A stretch of 64,000 bases of DNA from CG2-30-58-95 sp964618215 (GCA_964618215.1 CAZTZE010000023.1:1-64000); one strand, 5' to 3'. Positions 7,910 through 16,279 are shown, counted from the first letter of the stretch. Translations and numbers: made by a program. Notes: generated from the letters alone by a model not told the origin.

Positions 7910-9142
7910 ATGCCCTCTCTGGCCGATAAACTTAAATCCTTGGGCGTCAAAGTTGGTCCGTCTGAGATCACCCTGCCCGCCCCCAAACTAAAAACCGGCG
8001 TCCCCATTGAAGAAGTGGTGGACGGGCGCTATATTTCGACGCGTCAGGGCGATACCTTCGTCTACGAAAACCATTATCCGCTCGATTACCACCACGGCGT
8101 TGTTCCCATCTGCCCCATTGCTCCCCTGCACACCCTGGCACAATGGGCCAACGATATGCGTCTCGCCGACCTGCCGCTCGAAGCCTTCACCTTCCTCGAC
8201 ACCGAAACCAGCGGACTCTCAGGCGGCACCGGGACGTATGCCTTCATGGTCGGCGCGGGACGCTTCGAGGTCGGCACCTTTCGCCTGCTCCAGTTCTTCA
8301 TGCGTGATCCAAGCGAGGAGCCGGCCCTGCTCGAAGCCCTGGCGGATTTCCTCGCCCCGGCGCAGGCCCTGGTGACGTATAACGGCAAGGCCTTCGACGC
8401 GCCGCTGCTCGTTACTCGTTACTCATTACACAGTATCCCCATTCCATTCAAAGATTACTCCCATGTAGATTTGCTGCCATTGGCCAGGCGCTTATGGCGC
8501 GACCGTCTCCCTAGCCGCTCGCTGAAGTACATCGAAGAGAATGTGTTGGCCGCGCCGCGCAACAACCAGGAAGTGCCGGGCTATGAAATTCCCTATCTCT
8601 ATTTCGATTACCTGCGCAGCGGCGACGCCTCGCCTCTCAAAGGCGTGTTTTATCACAACGCTATGGACGTGGTTGCCATGGCGGCGCTGCTCAGTCACAG
8701 CGCGGCCATCCTGTCCGACCCGTTCGATGGTCGTGTCGAGCATGGGCTGGATTTTGTTGCTCTGGCAAAGTTGTTTGAAAACTTAGGCAAATGGGATACC
8801 GCCGCCCGTCTCTACGAGCGCGGCCTGGAACTTGGCCTCTCCGAGAATGATTTCTGGCCCGCTGTCCAGCGTTTGTCCACTCTCCAGCGCCGCCGCGGGG
8901 ATTTGGCGGAGGCCGTCAAACTATGGGAAAAGGCCGCCGCGCAGGGACATGTCTATGCCTGTGTGGAGTTAGCCAAGCACCACGAGCACCGCCTCAAAGA
9001 TCCAGCCGCGGCGCTGCGCTGGGCGCAAAGTGCGGTGGAGTTGGTTAGTGCGACTGATTTTCCAGCCTATGCGCGGAAGCACTGGATGGAGGATTTGGAG
9101 AAGAGGGTGGGGAGGCTGGAGGGGAAGGCAGGAGGGCGTTGA
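7910..9142 (+). CDS. MrfB-like RNase H-fold (DEDD) exonuclease with TPR tail
   Basis: The 410-residue product matches the YprB/MrfB family. The exonuclease core shows D97-x-E99 (FLDTETSGLSGGTGTYAFMVG), D163 in YNGKAFDAPLL, and H249-N-x-x-D253 (FYHNAMDVVAMAAL), the expected metal-binding acids. Residues about 270-400 form tetratricopeptide-like helices (AARLYERGLELG, AEAVKLWEKAAAQG). In Bacillus the enzyme works with helicase MrfA in repair of mitomycin C lesions; the matching helicase lies 4.2 kb upstream. The last 300 bases are duplicated downstream at 11028-11341 on the far side of a restriction-modification pair. Family assignment is strong; the repair role is inferred. Confidence 0.88.
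   Translation: MPSLADKLKSLGVKVGPSEITLPAPKLKTGVPIEEVVDGRYISTRQGDTFVYENHYPLDYHHGVVPICPIAPLHTLAQWANDMRLADLPLEAFTFLDTETSGLSGGTGTYAFMVGAGRFEVGTFRLLQFFMRDPSEEPALLEALADFLAPAQALVTYNGKAFDAPLLVTRYSLHSIPIPFKDYSHVDLLPLARRLWRDRLPSRSLKYIEENVLAAPRNNQEVPGYEIPYLYFDYLRSGDASPLKGVFYHNAMDVVAMAALLSHSAAILSDPFDGRVEHGLDFVALAKLFENLGKWDTAARLYERGLELGLSENDFWPAVQRLSTLQRRRGDLAEAVKLWEKAAAQGHVYACVELAKHHEHRLKDPAAALRWAQSAVELVSATDFPAYARKHWMEDLEKRVGRLEGKAGGR
8823..9130 (+). repeat. long direct repeat flanking the restriction-modification pair, copy A
   Basis: This is the 3' end of the exonuclease gene. Its first 124 or so bases match 11028 onward with three differences; beyond about 8947 the two copies are still alignable as protein but diverge strongly. 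The two genes between the copies are the methyltransferase and the SfiI-like nuclease. Confidence 0.9.
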
Positions 9143-9183
9143 TTATCGTTCCGAAATAGAGAAGGGTATTTGCAAATAGTGGG

Positions 9184-9189
9184 TATAAT
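9184..9189 (+). promoter_or_regulatory. probable -10 element of the restriction-modification pair
   Basis: A perfect TATAAT lies 41 bases before the chosen ATG of the methyltransferase gene, in AT-rich DNA unlike the GC-rich exonuclease gene upstream. No convincing -35 element is visible at the usual distance. Confidence 0.5.
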
Positions 9190-9229
9190 GGAAATAGATG
9201 GCTATCGTTTCAGGCGCAGTGGTAATGTT

Positions 9230-10282
9230 ATGAGTGAACAAACTCTTCAATCCGGTTTCAAAATCGAAAGATTGCCAAGAGATTTGCAGGATACATTTCG
9301 CGCGCTTTACGCTAATGGAAGCGCACATGTGACCTATTTGCATCCAAACAAGATATACCGTGGGGACGCGCGCGACCTTTTACCGCAGATTGAACCCAAC
9401 AGTATCGCTTTAAGTGTTTGGTCTCCCCCTTATTTCGTCGGCAAGGAATACGAGGCGCATCTAACTTTTGAAGATTGGCAAGAATTATTGGAAACGGTTA
9501 TCGGCTTACACTTCCCCGTAATAAAGCCCGGCGGTTTTTTAGTAGTGAATATCGCGGATATATTGTGTTTCAAGGACTCTGATATGCCGCGCGTTCAAGC
9601 CGAAGCGGTAAATAAAAAACGCTCGCCTGTTACCAGAGAAGCTGTCTTAAGAGCGATGGAAGAGCACCCCGATTACAACCGCTACCAATTGGCCAGATTA
9701 TTAGGATGCAGTGAGCAAACAGTAGACCGCCGCCTTTACGGCAACAACATACGCGGTGGTAAACACGAACCACAAACAAGGGTGAAGATTGTGGGCGGCC
9801 TGATAGAAGAATGGGCGTTGAAAGCTGGTTTTTATCCTTACGACCGTAGAATTTGGGCAAAAGACGCTGCCTGGGAAAACTCGCGTTGGGCCAGTCTATC
9901 CTACCGTTCCGTGGACGAATTCGAGTATTTGTACTTTTTCTGGAAGCCAGGAATAACCAGGTTCGATAGGACAAGGTTATCTTCGAATGAATGGAAAGAT
10001 TGGGGGTCAAGAGGAGTGTGGTACTTCCCTTCGGTCAGGGCAAACAATGACCACGAAGCCAAGTTTCCTGTAGAATTACCGCTGCGGGCAATTCGCTTAC
10101 TGACTGACCCTAACGATATTGTCCTCGACTGCTTTATGGGCAGTGGGACAACAGCCGTTGCCGCCATTCAGGAAAATCGGCAATATATTGGGATTGAACT
10201 CGAAGAAAAATATGTTGCCTTAGCCCGCTCAAAAATTGCATCCGGCGCACAGATAAGACTAATTTCTGATTCTAAAACCTGA
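9230..10282 (+). CDS. DNA methyltransferase, probably N4-cytosine type, of a type II R-M system
   Basis: About 350 residues. The catalytic motif SPPY (65-68, in SVWSPPYFVGKEYE) precedes the AdoMet-binding motif DCFMGSGTTA (300-309), the order of beta-class enzymes, and an SPPY tetrapeptide favours N4-cytosine methylation. Between them, residues about 115-185 include a helix-turn-helix-like stretch (YNRYQLARLLGCSEQTVDRRL) that could aid target recognition or autoregulation. I chose the ATG at 9230 because it follows TATAAT; an earlier in-frame ATG at 9170 lies upstream of that element. The nuclease gene begins three bases after the stop. The pair is visibly more AT-rich than its surroundings, which supports acquisition by transfer. 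Confidence 0.9.
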   Translation: MSEQTLQSGFKIERLPRDLQDTFRALYANGSAHVTYLHPNKIYRGDARDLLPQIEPNSIALSVWSPPYFVGKEYEAHLTFEDWQELLETVIGLHFPVIKPGGFLVVNIADILCFKDSDMPRVQAEAVNKKRSPVTREAVLRAMEEHPDYNRYQLARLLGCSEQTVDRRLYGNNIRGGKHEPQTRVKIVGGLIEEWALKAGFYPYDRRIWAKDAAWENSRWASLSYRSVDEFEYLYFFWKPGITRFDRTRLSSNEWKDWGSRGVWYFPSVRANNDHEAKFPVELPLRAIRLLTDPNDIVLDCFMGSGTTAVAAIQENRQYIGIELEEKYVALARSKIASGAQIRLISDSKT

Positions 10283-10285
10283 CCT

Positions 10286-10999
10286 ATGCTTATTAATCCC
10301 CAAGAACTCAGTCAAAACCTCGACCGATTGGAAGAAATCGAAAAAGTGTCCTTGCGGTTGGTAACTCAAGCGATTTTCGATTATCGCGCCATCGCTCAAG
10401 AAATCTTTCGCGAAGAAAGCGATTTGGTTGCAGATATTGGCGAGGATATAACGCGGGAAGCTTTAGACCGCCTGGGAATGCCAAGAATTGACCAGCGTTT
10501 GTTTGGCAAAGTTGATTACAAGCGTGCCTGCTACCTGTTTCATCCCGATTATGCCCTCAAGCAGGCATTATTCGTTGATTCGAAGGCTGAAAAGGTTAGC
10601 GGCCAGGGTACAGCAACCTTGCAAACCACACAATTCTCTATGACGGTAAAACAAGTTCGCTTTGGGGGTGACATAGAGGTTTCAGGCAAATTGCCTGCAA
10701 TCCTTACTCTCAAAGGCGAATCCTATCTAACGACAACTTTATTTGTGAAGTACAACTATCATGAGCAGGATGGCGTTAATGCGCTGACAAGCATAATCGT
10801 TGCCGCTGTGCCAAATGGGATGCTACAAGACAGATATAACCCCAATGCGCAAGATACAATTTGGATAGCCGGACGCAATGCGCCTACATTGGGGGAGGAG
10901 TTCAGGGTTCGGTTAAGTTTTCATCGTTTGAAAGAGAAAGCAAATTGGCGCGTTCAAAGGATTCCTTTACCGCCAGATGAGTTTCATTGGGAAGCATAA
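10286..10999 (+). CDS. SfiI-like type II restriction endonuclease
   Basis: The 237-residue protein resembles SfiI along much of its length, as I recall that sequence: an early GEDITREAL, IDQRLFGKVDYKR, LFVDSKAEK, LQDRYNPN and a late FHRLKEKANWRVQ. The PD-(D/E)xK centre would be D77 (VDYKR), D98 and K100 (VDSKA), matching the SfiI residues described as Asp79, Asp100 and Lys102. SfiI cuts GGCC(N5)GGCC as a tetramer that needs two sites; whether this enzyme shares that sequence is not known. It begins three bases after the methyltransferase stop, which fits a type II pair. No start site upstream other than this ATG is plausible. Confidence 0.82.
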   Translation: MLINPQELSQNLDRLEEIEKVSLRLVTQAIFDYRAIAQEIFREESDLVADIGEDITREALDRLGMPRIDQRLFGKVDYKRACYLFHPDYALKQALFVDSKAEKVSGQGTATLQTTQFSMTVKQVRFGGDIEVSGKLPAILTLKGESYLTTTLFVKYNYHEQDGVNALTSIIVAAVPNGMLQDRYNPNAQDTIWIAGRNAPTLGEEFRVRLSFHRLKEKANWRVQRIPLPPDEFHWEA

Positions 11000-11008
11000 G
11001 GTTTGTGC

Positions 11009-11023
11009 AGACCTCCGAGGTCT
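11009..11023. repeat. AGACCTC-type palindrome, short copy
   Basis: AGACCTCCGAGGTCT is a perfect palindrome around its central C. It lies nine bases after the nuclease stop and five bases before the second copy of the exonuclease 3' end. Larger relatives are at 17859-17926, 29982-30012, 43255-43290 and 61287-61319. Here it marks the downstream junction of the inserted pair. Confidence 0.75.
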
Positions 11024-11027
11024 TCGA

Positions 11028-11341
11028 GCCTGGAACTTGGCCTCTCCGAGAATGATTTCTGGCCCGCTGTCCAGCGTTTGTCCACTCTCCAACGCCGCCG
11101 CGGGTATTTGGCGGAGGCCGTCAAACTATGGGAAAAAGCCGCCGCGCAGGGACGAGTCTACGCATGTGTGGAATTGTCCAAGCATTACGAGCATCGCGTG
11201 AAGGATCATACCGAGGCGATGAGGTGGGTACAGCGTGCCGTTGAATTGGTCGGTGAAGAGGATATTCCACGTTACCAGTACGATCATTGGACGGAAGAGT
11301 TGGAGCACCTGCGGGAGAGATTGGAAGGAAAAATTGGGTAG
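11028..11341 (+). pseudogene. second, partial copy of the MrfB-like 3' end
   Basis: This open stretch encodes the last 100 or so residues of the exonuclease's TPR region (LELGLSENDFWPAVQRLSTL to the stop) without the nuclease domain. The first 124 bases are nearly identical to 8823 onward, the rest is diverged but alignable (VYACVELSKHYEHRVKD against VYACVELAKHHEHRLKD). The pattern suggests recombination between the host gene and a homologue from a related strain that carried the restriction-modification pair. A short upstream ATG exists, but a functional product is unlikely. Confidence 0.85.
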
Positions 11342-11412
11342 GTCACGCTTCAAGCGTGACCTTTTGTTCCAACCAGCACCCAAAGGAAAACTTTAAGGAA
11401 AGCGAGGACTCC

Positions 11413-11880
11413 ATGTCTAGAAAACACATTGCCGCCAAACGGGCGGCCCGCCGCCGGTCTGCTCTGACGCGCCGCTGGGCGATGCTCGGCGCGTTGCTGG
11501 TGATCGTGGTGATTGTGGCGATTGCGTTCTCTCTCAAGGCCAATCCTGACAATGCACAGATTTCAGCCCCGGATATAACTGTACAGGAAGCCTACGGGTT
11601 GTACCAGGAAGGCGTTTTCTTCCTGGATGTCCGGGAACAATCCGAATGGGACTCGTTCCATATTCCCAATACCACCCTCATCCCATTGGGCGAACTGCCA
11701 AACCGGCTGAACGAACTGTCAACTGACCAGCCCATTGTCGTCGTCTGCCGCACCGGGAACCGCAGCCCGGAGGGACGCGACATTCTGCTCGCCGCCGGGT
11801 TCACCAACGTCACCAGCATGACCGGCGGGGTGACCGAATGGAGCAACCTGGGGTATCCGATCGAAGGGACGAGGCCGTAA
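11413..11880 (+). CDS. membrane-anchored rhodanese-like domain protein
   Basis: About 155 residues: a basic N-terminus (SRKHIAAKRAARRRSALTRR), one membrane helix (WAMLGALLVIVVIVAIAFSL) and a single rhodanese domain with the active-site loop VVVCRTGNRSPEG, in which the cysteine is the sulfur or substrate-binding residue. It should sit on the outer face of the membrane and handle sulfane sulfur or similar thiols. The ATG at 11413 is preceded by GAGG. It starts 72 bases after the duplicated exonuclease tail and is followed after 22 bases by the metal importer genes, with which it may be cotranscribed. Confidence 0.88.
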   Translation: MSRKHIAAKRAARRRSALTRRWAMLGALLVIVVIVAIAFSLKANPDNAQISAPDITVQEAYGLYQEGVFFLDVREQSEWDSFHIPNTTLIPLGELPNRLNELSTDQPIVVVCRTGNRSPEGRDILLAAGFTNVTSMTGGVTEWSNLGYPIEGTRP

Positions 11881-11902
11881 GCGAACAGTTCAAGGAGAAC
11901 CC

Positions 11903-12814
11903 ATGAAACAAAAAATCTTTACCCTTATTGCGCTGGCCGTGCTTGCCACCCTGCTTCTGACCGCCTGCGGCGGCGGGAATGCCGGAGATATCGGTGACAG
12001 GCTCCAGGTCCTGGCGACGACTTCGATCGTCGCGGATGTGGTCGAACAGGTGGGCGGGGATTACGTCGAAGTCACCACCCTGCTCCCGCTCGGTACGGAC
12101 CCGCATACCTTCGAGCCGCGCCCGCAGGATGCCGCTGCCATCGCCGACGCAGCCATCCTCTTTGCCAACGGCGCTGGGCTGGAAGAGTTCCTCCAGCCGC
12201 TGCTGGAAAGCGCCGGGGCAACGGATAAACTCGTCGAGGTTTCGGCCAGGATTGAACTCCTGGCCTTTGAAGAAGAGCATCTCGAAGGTGGCGACCCGCA
12301 TACCTGGATGGACCCGAACAACGTCATCCTCTGGGCGGAAAACATCGCTGCCGCGTTGAGCGCCGCGGACCCGGAACATGCCGCCGATTACCAGGCCAAC
12401 GCGGCCGCCTACATTGCCGAACTGCGCGACCTGGATGCTTGGATCCGCTCCGAGGTGGCGCAGGTCCCGGCTGAAAGCCGCCTGCTGGTGACCGACCACG
12501 GGGTCTTCAGTTATTTTGCCGACGAGTACGGCTTTACCCAGGTCGGGACGATCACCGGCTCATTCAGCACCAACGCCTCGCCTTCCGCTCGAGAGTTGGC
12601 CGCACTCGAGGATGACATCCGCAGTTTCGGGGTCCGGGCCGTGTTCGTGGGTGAGACGGCCAACCAGTCGCTGGCCAAGCAGGTCGCCGCGGATACCGGT
12701 ATCCAGATTGTCATCCTTTATCATGCTTCGCTGACCGATGACTCCGGCCCGGCGCCGAGTTATCTGGAGTTCATGCGATATAATGTCAGCGCGATTGTGG
12801 AAGCTCTAAAATAG
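11903..12814 (+). CDS. Zn/Mn ABC transporter substrate-binding lipoprotein (ZnuA/cluster A-I type)
   Basis: This 303-residue lipoprotein has a clear signal with lipobox (LLLTACGGG) and the cluster A-I metal-site signatures: DPHTFEPRPQD, GDPHTWMDP, TDHGVFSYFADEYG and a late YHASLTDDSGPAPSYLEFMRYN. The three histidines plus an acidic residue are the expected metal ligands, so it binds Zn2+ or Mn2+ outside the cell. There is no long His-rich loop, which leaves the choice between Zn and Mn open. The start has AAGGAG upstream. Its stop overlaps the GTG start of the ATPase gene by one base, and the permease follows, forming a complete importer operon. Confidence 0.93.
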   Translation: MKQKIFTLIALAVLATLLLTACGGGNAGDIGDRLQVLATTSIVADVVEQVGGDYVEVTTLLPLGTDPHTFEPRPQDAAAIADAAILFANGAGLEEFLQPLLESAGATDKLVEVSARIELLAFEEEHLEGGDPHTWMDPNNVILWAENIAAALSAADPEHAADYQANAAAYIAELRDLDAWIRSEVAQVPAESRLLVTDHGVFSYFADEYGFTQVGTITGSFSTNASPSARELAALEDDIRSFGVRAVFVGETANQSLAKQVAADTGIQIVILYHASLTDDSGPAPSYLEFMRYNVSAIVEALK

Positions 12815-13623
12815 TGTACCCTCACACCCATCACCAACCCGACCAGCCCATTCTCGACATCCAGCGCTTAAGCGTCCGCTACGAGGGACGCGGGGCGCTG
12901 GAAAATATTTCGTTCCACCTGCACTCCGGGGAGCGCATCGCGGTTGTCGGGCCAAACGGAGCGGGGAAGAGCACCCTGTTCAAAGTAGTGGCCGGAGTGC
13001 TGACGCCCACCGACGGGGAAGTGCGCGTCTACGGCTCTGGGCCGGGCGGGCATGTTTGTATTGCCTACCTACCCCAGCGTTCACAGGTGGACTGGCGTTT
13101 CCCGGTCTCGGTGGCAGATGTGGTCATGATGGGGCGCATCGCCAAACTGGGCTGGCTTGGCTGGCCAAAGAAGCGCGACTGGGATTTCGTCCACGCTGCG
13201 CTGGAGACGGTGGGGATGGCCGACATGGCAAAGCGCCAGATCGGACAACTCTCCGGCGGCCAGCAGCAGCGCATGTTCATCGCCCGTGCCCTGGCGCAGG
13301 AAGCCGAACTGATGCTGATGGATGAGCCGCTGACGGGTCTCGACACGCCCGCGCAGGAGGGACTGCTGGCCCTGCTCGGCGATCTCCAGCAGAGACGCGT
13401 CACCGTGATGGTCGCCACCCACGACCTGGAACAGGCGGCGCGGTATTTCGACCGCATTCTTCTGCTCAATCACAGTCTGATTGCCTTTGGCTCTGCCTCC
13501 GATGTTCTCAAGCCGGAGACGCTCTTGCAAGCCTACGGCGGAAAATTAAGCATGGTGAATGGGAAGACGATGGCCGTAACCGACACCTGCTGTGAAGGAG
13601 ACGAGCATGACCACGCTCATTAA
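12814..13623 (+). CDS. Zn/Mn ABC transporter ATP-binding protein
   Basis: The 269-residue ATPase carries Walker A GPNGAGKSTL, Q-loop YLPQRSQVDWRFPV, signature LSGGQQQR, Walker B LMLMDEPLTGLD and the switch histidine (VATHD). The YLPQR-x-x-(V/I)DW pattern is typical of metal-type importers. It powers uptake by the neighbouring binding protein and permease. Translation seems to start at the GTG in TAGTG, coupling it to the upstream gene. A histidine-rich N-terminus (YPHTHHQ) and a C-terminal tail ending CCEGDEHDHAH are unusual and may bind metal. Confidence 0.93.
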   Translation: MYPHTHHQPDQPILDIQRLSVRYEGRGALENISFHLHSGERIAVVGPNGAGKSTLFKVVAGVLTPTDGEVRVYGSGPGGHVCIAYLPQRSQVDWRFPVSVADVVMMGRIAKLGWLGWPKKRDWDFVHAALETVGMADMAKRQIGQLSGGQQQRMFIARALAQEAELMLMDEPLTGLDTPAQEGLLALLGDLQQRRVTVMVATHDLEQAARYFDRILLLNHSLIAFGSASDVLKPETLLQAYGGKLSMVNGKTMAVTDTCCEGDEHDHAH

Positions 13624-14464
13624 CTGGCTGGTTGAGCCGCTGAAATATGGCTTCATGCAGCGCGGCCTGATAGCCGCCGTGCTGGTGGGCATCGTCTGCG
13701 CGGTGGTCGGGACGTACGTCGTCCTGCGCGGCATGGCGTTCTTCGGCGACGCTCTGGCGCACACCATCCTGCCGGGCGTGGCGGTGGGCTACCTCGTCAG
13801 CGGCGGGGCACGCGAACCGCTCTTCTGGTGGGCGCTGGGGACGGCTGTCCTGGCTTCGCTGGGGATTGGGGCCATCACCCGCAACGCCCAAATTAAGGAA
13901 GATACCGCCATCGGCATCATCTTTGCCGGGATGTTCGCCCTCGGCATCGCCATCATTTCCACCGTCCGCAGTTACGCCGTGGACTTGAGTCACTTTCTCT
14001 TCGGCGACGTGCTGAGCGTCACGCCCCAAAGCCTCGTCTGGATGGCAGTCTTCGGCGGGGCAGTGATCCTGGTCATCCTGGCTTTCTACAAAGAATTTAT
14101 GACCATCTCCTTCGACCCGGTGCTGGCTACCACCCTGCGCCTGCCGGTCAACCGGCTCAATAACCTCCTGCTGGTGCTGATTGCCGTCAGCGTGGCAGTC
14201 GCCATGCAGACCGTCGGCGTCGCGCTGATGGTCGCCATGCTGGTCACACCGGCTGCCACCGCTTCCCTGCTGTCCAACCGCCTGCCGTCCATGATGACGA
14301 TTTCCGCCACCATTGCCTCACTTTCGGGCGTAGTCGGGCTATACATCTCATACTACATTGGGATCACCTCCGGCTCGGCCATCGTCCTGACCGCCACGGC
14401 CTTTTTCCTGTTGGCTTTCCTGTTCAATCCAAGACAGGGGATATTGCGGCGGAGAAATCGTTAA
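13607..14464 (+). CDS. Zn/Mn ABC transporter permease
   Basis: About 285 residues with eight or more hydrophobic helices in the ABC-3 permease pattern: PLKYGFMQRGLIAAVLVG at the start, GDALAHTILPGVAVGYL and a C-terminal LMVAMLVTPAATASLL. The start at 13607 (MTTLINWL) has AAGGAG upstream and overlaps the ATPase gene by 17 bases, so the two are translationally coupled. With the binding protein and ATPase it completes a high-affinity Zn2+/Mn2+ importer. No Fur- or Zur-like operator could be picked out upstream of the operon by eye. Confidence 0.93.
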   Translation: MTTLINWLVEPLKYGFMQRGLIAAVLVGIVCAVVGTYVVLRGMAFFGDALAHTILPGVAVGYLVSGGAREPLFWWALGTAVLASLGIGAITRNAQIKEDTAIGIIFAGMFALGIAIISTVRSYAVDLSHFLFGDVLSVTPQSLVWMAVFGGAVILVILAFYKEFMTISFDPVLATTLRLPVNRLNNLLLVLIAVSVAVAMQTVGVALMVAMLVTPAATASLLSNRLPSMMTISATIASLSGVVGLYISYYIGITSGSAIVLTATAFFLLAFLFNPRQGILRRRNR

Positions 14465-14470
14465 ACACAA

Positions 14471-14533
14471 AACGATTCAGCGATTCGGCGAATCAGCGAG
14501 TCGGCGAGTCAACGAGTCAGCGAGTCAGCGAAT
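14471..14533. repeat. tandem oligomer array based on GCGAGTCA
   Basis: The units CGATTCGGCGAAT, CAGCGAGTCGG, CGAGTCAACGAGTCAG and CGAGTCAGCGAAT follow each other in a degenerate tandem. It sits directly after the permease stop. Comparable arrays with other units lie at 23580-23642 and 52623-52680, also at gene ends. Confidence 0.75.
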
Positions 14534-14601
14534 AACGGGTCAGTGAAACGAACAAGAAACCCTGTGTCAGTCCGCGACATACCTCTTTGGTGTACACACC
14601 C

Positions 14602-16080
14602 ATGCCCAAAATTCAGTTCATACTCCTTACTTTTTTCTCGTTACTTTTTTTCGCTTGCACCTCGCCAGCATCCTCACCCACTCCCGCGGGTGTGACCGTT
14701 ACGCCGATGCCCTTTGGCGCGCTTGCCACGCCCACCGAGACCTCCACGCCGAGTGCCACGCCGATCCCCGCGCCGGAGCGCCAGCAATATACGCTGTTCG
14801 CCACATTCGACTATGACGCGCATCATCTTTCGGTTGAGCAAACCATCCTTTACCCGAACCAAACCGGCGAGAGGCTCGATAACCTCCTCCTGGCAGTTGA
14901 AGCGAACACCTGGCGCGGTAGTTTTATTCTGGATACCTTGACCGTGGACGGCCAGGCATCCACGGCGTACACGTTGGCCGGACAGCGGCTCGAAATCAAT
15001 CTTTCCGAGCCGCTTGCGCCCGGCGCGAGGCTGACCCTCGGCCTGAAATTTCAACTTATCCTTCCGCGGCGGGATGTCAATACAGACCCGAACGATGTCC
15101 GCCCGCAAATCTACGGCTGGACGGCGCAGGCCAGCAATCTGACTCACTGGTTTCCCTTCATCGTGCCGTATGTCTCAGAACAAGGCTGGCTGCTGCACGC
15201 CCCGTGGTTCTACGGCGAACATCTGGTTTATGACGCTGCCGATTTCGAGGTCAACCTGCGCTTCACCGACGCGGCCCGCGTGCCGGTCGTGGCTGCCTCT
15301 GCGCCGGGAGAATCCAACGGTGAGTGGACGCGCTACCGTCTCGAAAAGGCGCGCACCTTTGCCCTCTCGACCAGCCGCGAATACGCCGTCAAGAGCCAGA
15401 CGGTCGGCGCGGTGACGGTCTTCAGTTACTATTATCCGTACTTTGCATCCGCCGGCGAGGCGGTCATGCAGGCCACCGCCCAGGCCGTGCAGATTTATTC
15501 CGAGCGCTTTGGGCCGCCGCCGCACGCCGTCGTCAGCGCGGTGCAGGCCGATTTCAATGACGGCATGGAATATTCCGGCCTCTACTTTCTCAGCCGCGAT
15601 TTCTACAATCAATACGATGGCACGCCCAAAAACTATCTGACCATCATTGCCGTGCATGAAACCGCGCACCAATGGTGGTTCGAACTGGTCGGCGACGACC
15701 AGTCCCTCGAACCCTGGCTCGATGAAGCCCTCTGCACCTACAGCGAACACGTCTACTACGAGAGAGCCCATCCCGACCTGATTGACTGGTGGTGGGCTTA
15801 CCGCATTGATTATCACCAGCCGACCGGCTGGGTGGATACACCCGTCGCCAAAGCGGGCGGTTACGAACCATATCGCCAGGCGGTTTACCTGCGCGGCGCC
15901 AAGTTCCTCGAAGCCCTGCGCCAGCGCATCGGCGACGAAACCTTCTTTGCCTTCCTGAAAGACTATGCCGCGCAAATGGCATTCAAGCGCGCCACCGCCG
16001 CGGATTTCTTCGCCATCCTGCGCCAGCACACGTCAGTTGATATTTCTGATATTATCGGAAAATACTTCAAGGACTCGTAA
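14602..16080 (+). CDS. M1 family metallopeptidase lipoprotein, copy 1
   Basis: About 492 residues. A lipobox (LLFFACTSP) is followed by a Pro/Thr/Ser linker to about residue 60, then an M1 peptidase-like fold. The zinc site is complete: H352-E353-x-x-H356 followed after 18 residues by E375 (VHETAHQWWF, WLDEALCTYSE). DGMEYSGLYF replaces the usual GGMEN motif. It should be a surface-anchored zinc peptidase, possibly an aminopeptidase. I chose the ATG at 14602, as it starts the lipoprotein signal; an upstream in-frame GTG (14587) is less likely. A paralogue follows 200 bases downstream, separated by a palindromic element. Confidence 0.88.
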   Translation: MPKIQFILLTFFSLLFFACTSPASSPTPAGVTVTPMPFGALATPTETSTPSATPIPAPERQQYTLFATFDYDAHHLSVEQTILYPNQTGERLDNLLLAVEANTWRGSFILDTLTVDGQASTAYTLAGQRLEINLSEPLAPGARLTLGLKFQLILPRRDVNTDPNDVRPQIYGWTAQASNLTHWFPFIVPYVSEQGWLLHAPWFYGEHLVYDAADFEVNLRFTDAARVPVVAASAPGESNGEWTRYRLEKARTFALSTSREYAVKSQTVGAVTVFSYYYPYFASAGEAVMQATAQAVQIYSERFGPPPHAVVSAVQADFNDGMEYSGLYFLSRDFYNQYDGTPKNYLTIIAVHETAHQWWFELVGDDQSLEPWLDEALCTYSEHVYYERAHPDLIDWWWAYRIDYHQPTGWVDTPVAKAGGYEPYRQAVYLRGAKFLEALRQRIGDETFFAFLKDYAAQMAFKRATAADFFAILRQHTSVDISDIIGKYFKDS

Positions 16081-16094
16081 CTGCTCAACCAGAT

Positions 16095-16240
16095 TGTCAT
16101 TCTGAGCCGCTGGTGTTCCCATTCGCTGCGCTCAGGGCATGCTTCCAGCGGCGAAGAATCTCCTCTGACTGGCCTTGAGACCCTTCGGTCGCACAGACTT
16201 GTCTTGAGCGAAGCCGAAGGAACGCTCCCTCAGGGTGACA
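16095..16240. repeat. palindromic intergenic element, GTCATTCTGAG/CTCAGGGTGAC family
   Basis: The ends TTGTCATTCTGAG and CTCAGGGTGACA are inverted relatives. Modules GGCGAAGAATCTCC, GAGACCCTTCGG and CTTGAGCGAAGCCGAAGG lie inside, several with their complements. It shares these modules with 7703-7828 and fills most of the gap between the two M1 peptidase genes. Confidence 0.7.
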
Positions 16241-16279
16241 GGCCTGAGCAGTTACAAGGACTCACAATAAAGACCAGAC

